Shown: positions 49,499 to 63,714 of the stretch, piece by piece
How the letters are laid out: the number at the start of each line of letters is the position of its first letter
Numbering within the stretch: position 1 is the first letter of the stretch
Source of the DNA: Mugil cephalus
Lineage: Eukaryota > Chordata > Actinopteri > Mugiliformes > Mugilidae
Direction: 5' to 3'
DNA: 64,000 nucleotides
Assembly (NCBI RefSeq): GCF_022458985.1
Contig: NC_061789.1
Coordinates: 17,826,357 to 17,890,356, forward strand
Made by a program: the position numbers and the translations under genes
Notes under the pieces: model-generated
Databases searched by the model: none
What the model was told of the DNA's origin: nothing
The model's input: only the letters and a program-made list of their open reading frames with translations

Positions 49499-52400
49499 AG
49501 TAAACGTGATAAAAAAGAGTGACTTTGAAAAATTCACACCTCTTTTTTATTTAGCATTTTGGAGCTAAATTTAGGAAAAAGTGTGTGTTCATTTTAACAT
49601 GTGCAACTTTACAAACGCCACCCCATAGTGCAGGAGTCAAATTGTTCATTTTTTGTTTCTTGCGAGTGTTGTGCACGTTTGTGCCAGTAGGTGACAGTAT
49701 CTTTATACCTGTGGTTCGCTGTCTATATAATTAGGTGGGTTAATCTGCGCAGATGTGCACACAGGGGAAGCCATACTGTTTTTGACTGTGCCAAGGAGTG
49801 TAACGTGTAGTATTGTACCTAAAATAAATCGGATAAATTTGGAACATTTTGCTGTTTTTTGTGTTGGTGCCTTTATGCCTGCACTTATAGCCAGGCACAC
49901 ATACAAGCCCTTGATAGCAGTATGCGCATATATTGACATAGGAAGCCACAATAAGCCTAAATTAAACAATGCTGGTCACAGTCAAATGACTCACATGGGC
50001 CTCTTTCTGATTCAGTTTCTGGTTTATGTTCCTTAGCAAGAGCCTCGAGGGGCATTTGGAATTTTTTTTTTTAGATACAGTTTTGCTCAGCCAACACCAA
50101 ATATGCTCCCACTTGCTGTGCTGACAAACAAATTTCTCTGGCGGGTGTATACATGTACTGTACGGTAATCTGCATTCCTTGATTTGTCTGTTTACGAAAA
50201 TGTCATCACTTTTCCTCAGATTTATGCAGCTGTATGTGAATAAGAAACGAGATTGGAATTACAGTCCCTCCAGGAGTGCTATTAAGTGCTATTTATATTG
50301 CAGCTGCATCGTTCTGGCATTCCTCTGTGCAGAGTAGCATGTGTTTGTGGCTGGAGGGTCGTGCATTATGCATGGCCACCACTGAAATTTGTCATTTAAG
50401 TAGCCACATTTAGAATCCCTTGCTCTTCACATCGTAAATGCGACTAAAGAAAACCCCCCAAAGCAGCATGCCTCCTATCAGCATTCACTTATTCAGAGCA
50501 AATCATGTCAAACATGGAATGGGCAGACAATATTTTGCAAACATGTTTTATTGAGGTATGTGGCCAACTATTGACAGAAGAAACATCCAAACACATAATG
50601 TACATTTTAAAATCTTTAACATGTTGAACATGACGCTACATAAAACTAGGCACGATGCAGGATAGGACGGTGTTTACATTGATGAATCCAGTTCTGCTCT
50701 GAATTTCTCCCAGACCTTTGTACTGTTTACGCCGCTGATGACGAACAAAGACAAACAAGAAGTCCTTCGACTGATGAGTATTGTTAAATATGACTAGCTA
50801 ATAGCGAGAAGATACCTCAATAAAAACACAACTTATTCAAAAGACACAAAATAAAGTGCTGTTCCTGTTATTACATGAAGAGAAGCTTATTTTTCACAGC
50901 TTTTTTTTATTTTTAACAAAGGAAATGTAGTCTAAAAAGGATCATATTGGCTAGAACGCTGAAAAGAAACATGAGCTAAATTAGTTCATAATTTATCACT
51001 GTAGTAATGCATTCTGTGCTTCACGTTTTCCTCTCTGGAACAGGGCGTTCTTTTACAGAAATGCATCAGATTCACCGGAGAAGCCATGAATGAATGAAAC
51101 TGTAGAAGTTAAAACTGTTACTGACATGCAAGTGAAAATGTCTTCAGTCTATGTTTTCGAAGCTGACCAGTCACATCAATAACAAGAGGACAAGAGAGGC
51201 CAAAGAGGGAGTGGAAGATGGAGATGACAGGCTGACATTTGATCAATGATGACTCGCGCACCCATGGGTACAACGCTACCTGCACGCACACTGACTCATA
51301 ACGGTTCAACACTCGTGTCATTCCTCTCGCTGCACCGCCTCCTCCTTCTGTTTTCCCGTGTCCTCAGAGCTGTCAGCGAAACTTAGGCTCTTTGTCGTGG
51401 TCAGAAAGATCCCCATTGCGTTGTTGTTTTTTCAGGCAGACTGGCTGCAGTTTATTTCCCGCTGTTTGAGCTCTAGTGAACATGTTAAAATGCTGGGCAA
51501 CACTTGCAACACCCGCTGTGGCCCTTCAGCGGCTCTCTGCAGAAAACAAACCCTTTTATGCCCATGGAGCTAGCTCCTTTATGTGGAAAAAAAACAAAAC
51601 AAAACAACACAAAAAAAATGGAGAACAGCTTCTACGACTTGTAAAGTCTTTAACTGGGAGATGTTAACGTTTCTGGTTCAGTGCTTATGACAACCAAATG
51701 ACGACCAATATGCTCTTGTCCCTACTATTTGCTCTTTCTGAAACAATAACACGACAAAAACACTGCTGCATATTAGTAGCCAGCAGACACGTTACAACGA
51801 CATGCAATCAGCAAGGATATTAACTGAAAGGAACATTTTGTCAAACAATCCCTGGGAGATCAAGTTCTTGTGTCGCCGATAGCCAGAAAGGTAAAGTCAG
51901 TCGTATCATCTGTGTGAATGATGGGGTTCGCCACGTGACTCGTACCACAAACCAAAAGATGCTGAAGTATTTTTAAGACATAATTTAGTCATTATATTAT
52001 TCTCAAAATAGGTAAGGAAAAATAGGTTTTGAGTTCCCTGTGAAAAGATCCTTAAAGCCTCACATTCTCCTTTGAAAACCTCCTCATTTCGCCACTCTCA
52101 AACTGGGGAGTGTAGCTATAACTCAGCCAGCAGCTACTGAGGATTTTCAGATCGCTCATACGCCTTTCATCTGATTCCGCTGTCTGTCTGGATGGCGGCC
52201 GCTTTCCACGGCTGGCAGTGGTTGTTTTTGGCAAGTGCATCTTGTTGTGTAGCAGTCTACATGGAGCTGATAACAGTCCCCAGGGCTGAGACCCTGAAAT
52301 GAGCAGATAGAGGGATGAGACACACAGAGTGGGAAGAAACAAGAAAAGGACGCTGACAGAAGCATCGCGTTCCCACGACAGGATTCAGCCTCCTCCCACA

Positions 52401-52765
52401 TCGGTGGACTTCTTCTTGCTTTAGACAAACTAATTTTTCCACTTGTGCTCGCTTTGTCTAACAACGTATTGATTAATTGAGTTTGACAAACCTACAGGAA
52501 CCAGGTTCTCTCTAAGAGCAGGATGATTGCATGACTATACTCTAATAAAGGCGTACTAGCAACCGACTGGAAACCATGTGTTTATGCAGAGTCGTTGTTC
52601 CAGATCTTTGCAGAAATCTGCACTCTCTGTCTCTCTGCGCTGGTCAGTTGGAGAAGCTGGGGCTGTTCTTTTGCTGCGGGAACATGTGGGGAGGGGCGGC
52701 AACAATGGTTTGAAGATGGGTGTGTCCCTGGGGAGGTGGAGGGATGGTGATCTGCGCAGTGAGGT

Positions 52766-55700
52766 TCAAATCTCCTCTATGGAGTCAGCTGGGACCAGTC
52801 CTCTCTTCTTCCCACTGCTCAGCTTCAAAAACATCTCGCCCTCTTCTCTCTTCCCCACGCAAATCTAAAGAAGACAGAAGCGAGCAGTTTTACCTCACCG
52901 AAATTATTTCCGTACAATTAAAACGAGGCATACTGACAAATGAAGAGCGTAAAAAAACTTCAGTTTTGCATAAAAAAATGAGACTGAGAGCCATACTCTC
53001 CTTATAGGCGCACGTGAATTATCACATAACTGTTTATGTTGGCACTTATCGCCGTTCAGAATAAGTTTGGCCTAATTCGTTACAGTTTATTCAGTGAATA
53101 CAGAAAGAAAATGAATTTCTCAGAATTTCTTTTGAATAGTTTTGAAAAGGCAAAACACGTGAAAGGCTTTCACACTGGTGCTAGAAAGAAATCTTCCAGT
53201 GTCCGTGTGTGTGGGGACACATTGTACCTTCACACAGGTCGTGTTTACTGTGTTCTCAAGAAAAGAACGTGTGAATGCATCGGTTCGTGGGGGTAAGCGC
53301 TTCGACCCGAGGTACATGGACCCCACGCCGAAGTGTTGGCTGATGGGCGAGTCGTTGTCATTTTCTAATATATCACAGGAAATAATATTTAATACTCTCG
53401 AAGGCCTCATTCTTTTATCATGCCTTTGTATTTTTGTACTGGTCCTTTGTGTGCTGTATTGTTAGCCTCAGTCTTGTTGCCTGGCAGCGGAGTTCCCTCC
53501 ACTTAGGGCTGATGTTACCATTAAACACCAAGCGTTTTACGTTCCTCCTGTGTTGTAATCACACACTGAAGTTCAGCATCACTAAATTTTACAGACTTGC
53601 TTAAAGGCTGTTAAAATCTGGCATTAAACTGGCATTTTGGTGCCAGTCATTTGGTCCTGCTTCTCACCCAGCGCGTCCTGGGTTTGACTCCCACCACTGG
53701 GATCTTAGCATCTCAAACTGAGTTAACGGTAAATGGCCTTGTATTTAGGGATTGATTTTGGTACTCCGCGCGCATTACAGTCACAATGACACATTCACAC
53801 ACCAGCGCCAGGCACTGAGAGACATTTCAACGTGCAGCCCATGTACCAGTGATTGAACCTTGTATGGCAGTGTCATACTCAGTCTTATACCTGGGATTCC
53901 CTCACAGCCATGTGACCTCTCTCCCGGTTTCCGGGGACACCCTGGACGACCCGCCACACTCTCTCTCCTGGCCGGACCCTCTGCACAAAGTTGGCGGGGA
54001 AAAAGCCGACTCTGTCACCACTTTTGCCCTGGAGTAGACAAGACAGCATCAGTCAGGCACCATTTACGTCTGCATTTACATCCAACGCCAAGTTCGGGGA
54101 GGGTGGAGGACATTGGCCAGCGCGAGTCTCTTCATATTTGCTTTGATTGTTATTCAGGGAACGTTGGCGGGTGGTTGTAAGGGGCTGGTGATTACTCCAT
54201 TTCTACCTGATTTATATAGCCTGTAGAGACTGAACATTTGCACACTGTTATTGTCTGTTTAGTTATTTAGTAGCAGAATCAAGGAGACACTTTGGTTGAC
54301 ACCCCGACTTGAATAGCAATGAGAGAAAAAACTCTCTTCATTAAAACTCTGTCTAATGCAATAGGGAGTCATCGTGGCTGCACAGACAGATGTTGAGAAA
54401 TCTTAAGTAGGCAGAACAATCCAATTACACAAATTAATGTAATTACTGATTATGAACAAGAAGTGTCCAACAACAACAACAGATTATGCCTCTTTATTTT
54501 TCCAAAGAAAACTGATGATGTACTGTATTAGCACGCAGCTATATTTCACTGTTTATCACCACCACCGCTTCAGGTGATGATGTGTTTATCGAAGTGACTC
54601 ACAAACTATACATTAGTAATGAACAGATGATTCACAAACTATGCATAATTTAAAGTGTCCTTGGGATGGATTTGTTGACTGAAGCTGTTCAGTGAGCGCT
54701 GCTCCGCTTTGGGTCACGTAAAATAGTAAATACTGGTCTGCTGATAGAAGACGCGTCTTCTGTGCTTTAGCCAAGCCTGGTTGCATCCTCCCGTTTCTGG
54801 GACAGAAACGCGCACATGCACACACAGATGCCATTTATTTCCATTGGGAGTAAGTGAAGCTCATTACAGACTCAATAAAGACTCTCTTTGAGGGTGCAAC
54901 ACTACTCAAGTTCATTATGTTAAACTCTTTTGGTAATTTTCGGAGGAAATTGCGTTCTATTTCTGTCTGTGGCTGCCTCCATGTTTATGACAGGCAAAAA
55001 ATGGAGCAGGTGTTGCGCATTAAAGACTTGATTTAAAGACCCGAATCTAATGCGCGCACGCACCTTTGCACGCCGCGCGCGCAAGGGGCAGGTACGCAGA
55101 AACAAACGGACACACGCGCGCAACACGCACACAGATGTTTGCAAATGATTTATCACCCACCTTCCACCACTCCTCATTAGAGTCGTCAGTGACCTGCACC
55201 CGATCCCCGGGACTGAAGAAGATAAAAAAAAAGGAGGAGATGAAAAAAAAAACATAAATAAATGCACGAAGAGGGAGTTGATTGAGAGAGAAAAGGGGGA
55301 GGGAGGGCAGGAGGAGATGAGTGAGCGGGAGAGAAAGAAAAGAGTGCGAGCACAAAAGATAACATTATCAGACCGCCACAGAGCGCTGTAGTAGCCTGAG
55401 TTACAAAGCCGCAGAGGGCTAAAATGTGGGTGAGTCTTTGTGTCCCTCCGCAGAGGTGACTGAGCAGGTGAAACCAAAGTCATGGGGTCTGCGTGAAACA
55501 CGACTCTGTGGTGTCTACTGCACCGGCGGTGGAAGCTGGACTTGATCCACAGCCAACACGGCCTGCATGCTAATGATGCTACCAGTTTTTGACGAGACTT
55601 TTTTGCAACACACTCACAGTGTACCCACTGTCCTAGATACACAGAGAGGGAGATGCTGTCCCAGTTGCACTCCTGTACACGGAGCCTCCCGGCTGTCTGC

Positions 55701-58700
55701 GCTCGCTTACTGTCCTATATGGTCATGGCTCATAAACACCTACACAGTATGCACAGATGGGTTAGACACATAGCTGTTACGTTGAAGGCACAATTACGCT
55801 ACGGTTTTTCCCGGGAGTGCAGTTAAAAACTTAAATGTACAGCCTGGTTTTTAGGAAATCCATCTTCAAGTTCTTACACAAACGCAAACTCTGTGCTGTT
55901 TTTAGGTTCCTGCATGTATCTTGAGGTAGGTATGCGACGAACAGTGGGATTAGCCCACTTTAACTAATGTCTTTGGGAACGGCAGCTTTGCTCAATGGTA
56001 GGAAAATACTTTTTTTTTTTCTTTAAGTCCTCTAAGGATCAACTGTCCTCAGAGTCCTTCATTTTGACAGGAGGTGCTACTTGGTCCAACAGAAATCTAA
56101 AATCAAAGATAGACTAATCTAACCGCACATTACCTTAAAAACTGCAAACTGAAACACAGCTAAGGCCTTAAGTCGGAAAAGTAGATAAATTAATTCCAAA
56201 AAGGGTCACTTATGCATGCGTACCAACTCTACCAAGGGGACCAACCACTCATTTGGCCTGATTAGGTCTCTGGTGCTTGATTGACGTCCGACTCCCTCTC
56301 TTGTACGCTGCCTTATGCGCGATAAACTGGGACAGCTCACACCTGTGTGGCCGTGGAGTTTTTTTGAAACTTGAAGCCCTCTGTTCTGTTCTTCATTTTA
56401 GAATCCGTGTGTCTACAGACCATTTAAACAGAAATGACTGAGCTTTTGTTGCTCTTTTGCAGGTATGACTTACAGTACGCCACATAGCGATCACACTTTG
56501 ACAGGAGACAATTTCATCAGTAAACTCAGATGAAGCCGTGGCACAGATGGCTGCTAAGAATTCCACGAATCCACCGGCCCCATAATTATCTACACACTCC
56601 ACACACCTCTTTTATTTCTCTGTCCTTCCCCATCCTTCATCCTTCATCGAGTTTTTACTTCCACATTTGCACTTTTCTTTTTCAGATTCCCTTTCCCTCT
56701 CTCTGTGCCATCCTCCCCCCCCATGTCTGTCCCGCGTTTCATCTCGCAGTTGTTCAGCGTCTTTATCCTCTCCCCTGCCGGGAGCACAGCTCAGTCACTA
56801 GCTCTACGTGGGGACAGTGATGGGCTCTGAGTTTATAATTAGTCGTCCTTTGGGGTGCCCCGGCACTGTCCTCTGCAGATGGTGGGGACATTTTCATCCT
56901 GCAGGAATAACGGCTGAGGCAAATCACGGGGAGAGACAAAACAAACCCAGACAAAAGCAAAATGCATGCACAAAAACAAAACACGTAAGCACCCCTGGAC
57001 ATGCACACGCTTGGTTATGAAAATGCTCAGATATGGCCGGGCCTGTTTGGCTTTTACTCACTGTAGTTCCAGGTCGTTTTGTTCCTGAGGCAGAAATTTG
57101 TAGAGCGCTACATAGGTGTGGATGGAGTGGACTTCAATGCGTTTGGGCACCTGGGCGCAGGGAGATGAAGGTTGGGGAGGCAGTGAGACAGGAAATACAG
57201 GCCGGAGAAGTAAAACAACAAGGGGTGACAGAAGTCTGCGCAGGTGGATAAACAGAGCGCTACCTTCACGCCGCTCTCCTCTGCAGGAGTCTGGGTTTGC
57301 TCGGCGCTCTCCTCTACCTCTTTCTCCATCTCCGGCTCGGGGACAGGCTCGTCTGCAACTGGTGACAAATGTTCTTAGAAGGTGTCAGGCATGCTGGCCC
57401 CCGCACATATGCAATGAGGCATGATTTCATTTCATTTTTTTTTTTTTTTCCATTACGACCGGGCACAATGAATCTCTCTCTCACACAGACAGTCCTGCAA
57501 CATATGCATAGACACACGGAGGCACGGACGCACAGCACATATCCACATATAGGCACGGACACACAACGGTTTTTACCCCCTGTCTCCTGAGTTATCTCTT
57601 CCTCCATGCTGCTCTGTCTCTGCTGCCTCTCCTCACCTCCCTCCTCCTCCAAGATGGAAATAAAAAAGGAAACAATAAATTGTTAGCACCGGGCTATCAA
57701 AGAGGATGCATTTGATAGCGGTAGTAAATCTGGCTCTGCGCTGAATTATTCCCGGACCCCATTTAATATTTTTTATCTCGACTGATGTGGATTGAGAACT
57801 CAATGTTTTCTGAGCTAATCCGATGTGAATTTGTTAACGTTTGATTTGTGTTGCCCGTTTTCCGATATACTGAAGATGTAGCTGAACTGACAGATTTTAG
57901 CTTCATATTTTCCATTGATTACAAACATAAGACGTGTACAGATCAGTCTTATTATTTACCTCCAACAGAAAACAACACAGATGTTTCATATCCTTTCCAA
58001 TCTGGGAAAATATTTGTCAAGCCTTAACGGATATGTTCCAGTTTTAGATGTCACCAATGTTTTAAAAGCAGTTTATATGAATGGATTTAGGTCAAAATAA
58101 TCCACATGAGGAGCGTCCCTAATGAGTTAAATTCCTTACCTGGCAACACAAACATTAACAGCTCATAACTAAAGTTATTAACTATCAATAAATGAAATAC
58201 CCTTTATAAACTGGGCTTTGTCAGATGGTGGTTTCACCATATATGACCTAATTAGGGAACTTTTTTAGCGCTCTAACTAACTTTCAGTTGTCTTATTGCT
58301 TATGTAAATGGATTGGACAATAGGAAAAGTTTGTATATGTCCTGAGTCAACTGTCATCTCCCCCATCTCACCCACAGGGTAATGATGTCATACCAAGCTG
58401 CGCGTCGGTGATTCTGACAAACTGCCAAAACTGGAGCGGCTCATCTGTGCCAAGGACGTCCCGTAGCGCAGGGCGGCGTACACGGGGTCAACGCGCATCC
58501 TCGCAGCCTCTGAAACCACACATACGTCCGTTAAGACTCATTCGCCCCCTCACGCACGCCCTCGTGTTGGACTTATTTCACAAGTGAAGTATTCACTCAG
58601 CCCCAGACACACTACAATTAGGACTCCACGCTGAGATTACGCTGTACATGGAGACTAACGTGGCTGTGCCAATGTTCAGGAACCAGGGGGTTTAAATATA

Positions 58701-61700
58701 ACTGTAGCGGCACAGTCAGGCCTGGACCAAACTGACCCACTTTAGATCTGACAGAGGACAGCAGCCAGAAGTTAAGAAGACATCAAGACATTCCAGTAAA
58801 ACTACATGCTTTGATTTATTTATACATTTACTTATTGGCAAGAGATGCGTCTTAGTTTAATAGCCGTAAAACATGTAGAGTTGCAGCAGAGTAAAAAGAG
58901 AATAGGAGACGAGGTCTAAAATATGGAAATCCTCTGAAAGTCTTCATCGCTACATTTCATGTAGACTGCAACGCTCGGAGCTGCCGTATTTTCTGCCGCT
59001 AGGAATTAGATTTTCTGCTCCCCTCTCCCCCGACGCGAGGGGAGAGTGGAGGAATTCTTCTGCAGCACACATCGCCGGGCGTTAAGTGTGTGTCTGCTCA
59101 GGATGAGGTCGTAATGAGTTACAGTTTGTCTCCGCGCTGTTGCCGGAAAACCCGCTGCTACTAGTCCAAATATTTAAAGGCGATAAAGCTGATTATAGTC
59201 ACTGAAGGAGGCATTTTCTGCAAAAGAGCGGTTAATTGAAGAGTCAAAAATAGAAAGCCCTGCTCAGAGGCTCTATACTAGTCCGCTCCATACGACCTTC
59301 AGGTTTCTTTTCAGAGCGGGGGACAAGGGATACGGCTTAAAGATTTGTTATATTTAACTGTGTGAACTAGCAACCGCTACATCAAGAACAGTGACATCAT
59401 TCAGGCGGACGTCTCCATCCTTAATCTTAACCACACATGCAGGCGCAGTCAGTGTTCTTGCCTAAACAGAGTAATAAATCCCAGTACACATTGATTTCAA
59501 CTGGTAGGAAATCAGATTTTAATTGTCTTTGCAAGATTGCAACTTAGACAATTAACTGTTCCGCACTTCCCTCTTGCAGCTGTATGACTCCCTCATAAAG
59601 GTGTTTTAATGTGAGCCAATAAACTGTTGCCTGGAGGTAGATTGTTATTGAAGCTACAGGGTCCGACTGTAAGTAAATACATCAAGAAAATGACTGCGTG
59701 CTACCGAGGAGCGTAAGCACGAGCTCAGTGTTTTTCCAAAGTCTTTTGTTAGCATAATTATGAGGACACTCTGCATGTGTGATTGTGCTGTTGGCAGGTT
59801 GCAGTCTCAGCTGGATCTGGCAGAGTCCCAGGCGTCACGGTGCGGAGCTGGGGGTGATGCCGGAGCTGTAGGTTAATTGCGCTCTGATTCATGAACTGCA
59901 CGGAGGAAGTGACGGCACGAGGCGCCGTCCCCGGGTTTTTCCGGGCCTGGCGCACGTCACGAGAGATGATGGGCCGGGTGTCACATGCGCAGGTGTTCCT
60001 CCGAAGGTTTGGCGATGGAAAACATGCTCTCATTAAGAGATGATGATGAAAGAAGGAACCGGTGCATCTGCTTACAGGGCCGGGGGTTTCTGCATTCAGC
60101 AGGTTTGCTGGTTTATTTTCATAATTGCGCGTCACTGATTGAAATTTGACATATGTTCAGATTTTAATTTGGGGGATTTTGTGGATGTTAGCATCCAGAG
60201 AGCTAATTAGGGTGAATACCGGTCACAAAGTAAGCATCATTTGAATGTTTATGTAGCTTTTAAACATGCAAAATGTAGTGCCTAACAATACCCTCCGCTG
60301 GTCCAGGGATACACAGCACACACCGTAAACACAGATATAAAACCATAAACATTAGAACTTATAAATATTTATTCACATACTTTCGGGGTGCAGACCGTCC
60401 ATCAGCCAAGAGAAGCTGAATATGCTCTTCCTCTTTATCTTTTTCCACTTCACGCTCCTCGGTTGTCAGGTGAGATGGAGACAGTTCTGGTTTCGTTACA
60501 GTACACACACAAGCACACAAAAGTCTAAAAATAAACCAAAAGGCTAGACAAGAGCGACAGCACAAAAACAAAACAAAAAGGCACGGGGACGCAAACGAAC
60601 TGGCGCACACTCGCTCGTACATGCACAGGCGCTCGGGGCGGCGCTCACCTTGGCTCGGCTGGACCTCCTTGACGACCGCCAGTTGGTCATTGACGAGCAT
60701 CGGCGAGCTGAAGTTTCGCTTGAACGCTCCCGACTAATGGAGGAGAGCAGAAAGGAGAAGGATTTGCTCAGCTGCCATCGCTTTTTGTTTATGGACTGGG
60801 ATGAGGAATGGGAAATGGCCTGGCGGGGTGATTTTAGGACATCACTGCGGTCGCGTGACCATGACTGGACCAGACACACATGTGCTTCTGTGCGTTTGTG
60901 CCTGCTACGTGCATGAGAGTGAACAAAGCAGTGGAGCGCCTGCTAATTTTGGAGACACAAATGGAGGTATTAGCTCTCTTTGCTGCTAATATGAACAATG
61001 AATTCACTCGAACGATTACTGGTGTGCACATGGCTTACGCACAGGCGTGGAACATGTGATTCTGTGTGCAATTTCTGCAATTTCACACTGAATTAAGCAC
61101 GGTGAGTGTTTCAGCCGAGATATCGTTTGTCTTTGCCTTGACTTGCAAATGAACCACTCACTTTGTCATATTATGCTGAGCAGAGAAACGCCGGATCAGA
61201 GGCGAAAAGTGAAACCTTTTGGAGGGAGGATATTTTACCTTCCCCCGTCCTCATCATTCCCCTAAACCTCCCTGTCTCTGTTTGCGCACAGTTGTCAAAC
61301 TGCACCGAGCTCTCTTCAGCACAGTGCTCTTAAAATTTTCCAAGTGGCTCTCAGAAGGTCTCGTCTCTTGCTGCATGCTAATGTCCTTTGCCCTGCACCA
61401 GAGGATAAACACAAACGCTCCGTCTGAAATCACTCCCACTCTGCTGCCTAGTGCACCGTACTCACCTTCAACAACTGTCCTAAATCCTTATGCTCGTATT
61501 GTCCAAATTATTTTCCGCAAGGAAAATTACCTTTGTTGGAAATGGTCATTATTATGAGAGACAGTAATTTGATTTTAGATATAGCTATATACTGAGTTTG
61601 GTTTCAAATCTCCTGGTTTTGGGCCCAAAGGGAAGCTAGTGTGATTAATGACTCTGCTTCAGTAGCATCAGCACATTTCGCAGTATAATAGAGTGTTTTA

Positions 61701-63714
61701 CCCTTTTCCATATGTATCTGTGTTTTGTCAGCAATTTATCTGAAGCTGCACACACTGCGATAACAATGACAAAGACTGAATCTGCCTTCAGGTCAAGTGT
61801 GCGCCAGTGAGCTGATAAATGGTTTTACTGGGTGATACCATATGACAGTGTGTGTGTGTGAATGCTGCACCCAAAGCCGTTCCACTAAATGCAATATATA
61901 TATGAAATGTCCGTAAGTGCATGTGAAGTTTTGTGCCCGACTAATCCAGGTTTACAGTGTGGTTACCATGGTAACATGGCTTCTGTTCAGGTTTCCGAAC
62001 CATGATTGCAACTGGTTTGGTTACGTGGCCATTAAAAATGTCTGGGGAAAACAGGAAATAGGTCAAATTGGAAGGAGAAAATAAAAAAATCCTAGTACTC
62101 TTTTGGCCTATTTTTCTTCTTGTGTACACAAAAATAATAATAACCAAAAAAAAAAAAAAAACAATACCTCAGATATGTTGTGGCTTCCTTCCAATATTTT
62201 AATTGCTTAAATAATTGTTTGCAGTGTACGCAAATGAAAAAAATCAAAAAGCACCGTTCATGCCTTTATCCAACTGTTTCTTATGGATTAGAAAGAGCAG
62301 GGTTAGCAAAGTTATGCTAATTGCATGCTGGGTGTTGAACTGTTTCTTTCAGGCAACTCTACACGTCCCTTTTATTGCAAATAAATAAATTAATAATGTA
62401 AAAACAAATGAGGATGTGGCTATAGCGACTCTTGGGGTCATTCTAACTCTGTATTCTCCACCTTTGTCGCTGATACAGGGAAACGAGGAGGAGTGCACAA
62501 AACGGCGGGCAACCAGTGAGAGCTCCTTTTGGCTGTAGCTTTCCCACCCAAATTGCAAAATTTAGATTTTTACCCGAATCGTTTACACAATAGTTCTCAA
62601 GCTTGACCAAATGCACTATTAAGAAAGATGCACAAGAAAGATGTTTGTTAACACATCCTATCCCTGCTACTCAGAAGCTTCATTTGGTGTCACTTCTGGA
62701 GCCCAAACAGCACATTAAATGGAACACTACCAACAGCTTCACACCTCAACAAACTGCAATGCACAAATGAATATGTAAGCCGGACACGCAGCAAGTATCC
62801 TTGTTGACTGAATAATAACGGTTATCAAAATGGGACGCTAATGAGTGAACTACAAAAATAACCCTTGTGATTTTTCTTTTTGAAAACTCACACATGTTGC
62901 CCCAGAACTGTCAGCTTTAATTGTTCCCCCGAATGTCTCCAGCACAGGTGGAGAAGCATGGCGTGAATCATAATGCCGTGGTTCTGTGTCTTTTACTTGT
63001 GATCATGTTTTGTGTCTTTTGTTTTATTCCATTAAGTTTCTTGGTTGGTCCGGTGTGATTGCCATGATCAGTTGTTTAGTCTCTGTGTTTTAGTCACTCT
63101 GGTCATCCTGCCCCTGCTGCCTCATCTTTTTGTCATGCACTTGGGTGCACATCTCCACCATCCCATGACACGTGAAACCATATTAGTTCTCCTGTACGAG
63201 ATCATTGAAGGTTATTTTATTCAACTGGTCATCAGGAAGATTTTCCTCACCAGCACGTTTAGGGTTACGTAGCAACATTTATACATGTGTGTATATACAC
63301 ACACACACATATATATGTATGTATAGAAATAGACAGTCGTAGCGACATATGCTGCAGGCTTACACCTTATCACGTACAAGTTTTTCACAAAAAGGCGAAA
63401 AACTTTGCATTATCGCCCACGCGGTCTGAAGTGAAGCACAGCGCAGAGACACCACAGCAGTGATCGCTTAGCACTTAAGACGATGCCAAATCAAAGAAAA
63501 AGTCGATTCACAGATCGCGGCAGAAAAGTCGAGTGAACCCGCTCGGTGTCTGTGGAGAGGAAAAACCGACGTTATAGACGAGGGCAACATGAAAACCGGC
63601 GCTTGCGTGTGTTCCTTACCTTGCCGTGACACGGCTGCTGCGATAGTTCCGAGGTGCACCACAGGTGAGCAGCCAACTTGCACGTTTTACACCGCAGAGC
63701 TTGTTTGGAGTTTC
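52766..63714 (-). CDS. stac2: SH3 and cysteine-rich domain protein STAC2, C-terminal part (5' end outside window)
   Basis: Cytosolic adaptor; STAC proteins bind L-type calcium channels and slow their inactivation. Ten exons (minus order): 63620-63714, 60649-60733, 58394-58509, 57577-57646, 57264-57358, 57062-57150, 55161-55212, 53891-54028, 52766-52864, with phases consistent (nine listed here are certain; earlier exons lie past 64000). The first visible exon is the second half of the C1 zinc domain ([20 protein letters not shown]). Next come [10 protein letters not shown], then [15 protein letters not shown] and [15 protein letters not shown], which single out STAC2 among the three paralogues. 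Two acidic, glutamate-rich exons form the linker. SH3-1 follows ([48 protein letters not shown]), then SH3-2, ending [16 protein letters not shown] and TGA 52766-52768. The 57646 border may be 57643. Large introns (up to 2.9 kb) hold no other gene that I see. Confidence 0.94.
63283..63325. repeat. TG/TA/CA dinucleotide repeat with palindromic centre
   Basis: TGTGTGTATATACACACACACACATATATATG can fold on itself. It is a simple repeat in a stac2 intron. Confidence 0.85.

Larger units (their letters stand above)
35473..52765. other. 17-kb intergenic stretch without recognised genes
   Basis: The upstream gene's poly(A) signal AATAAA is at 35736-35741. After that I find no conserved protein exon on either strand until the stac2 stop codon. 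The stretch holds a Tc1 fragment, a (TG)n run, a Tc1 element with an insertion, a hAT-like element with a nested insertion and an AT-rich tandem array, plus poly(A)/(T) runs near 37550, 38007 and 40112. The stac2 3' UTR occupies its right end; minus-strand AATAAA candidates lie near 51450 and at 50547-50552. Non-repetitive stretches such as 41800-43200 could hold regulatory elements, but I have no direct sign of this. Confidence 0.6.

Noticed and set aside
53120-53410. Minus-strand frame with [19 protein letters not shown], considered as the next stac2 exon
   Set aside because: The true next exon is 52766-52864, which matches the STAC C-terminus and keeps phase.
53640-53860. Possible tRNA-derived SINE (GGTTTGACTCC resembles a box B) followed by AAATGGCCTTGTATTTAG
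   Set aside because: No box A at the right distance and no flanking duplication; at most a strongly decayed copy of a common fish repeat.
54920-55642. 240-codon minus-strand frame
   Set aside because: It overlaps the 52-nt stac2 SH3 exon in another frame context; only that exon is supported by homology.
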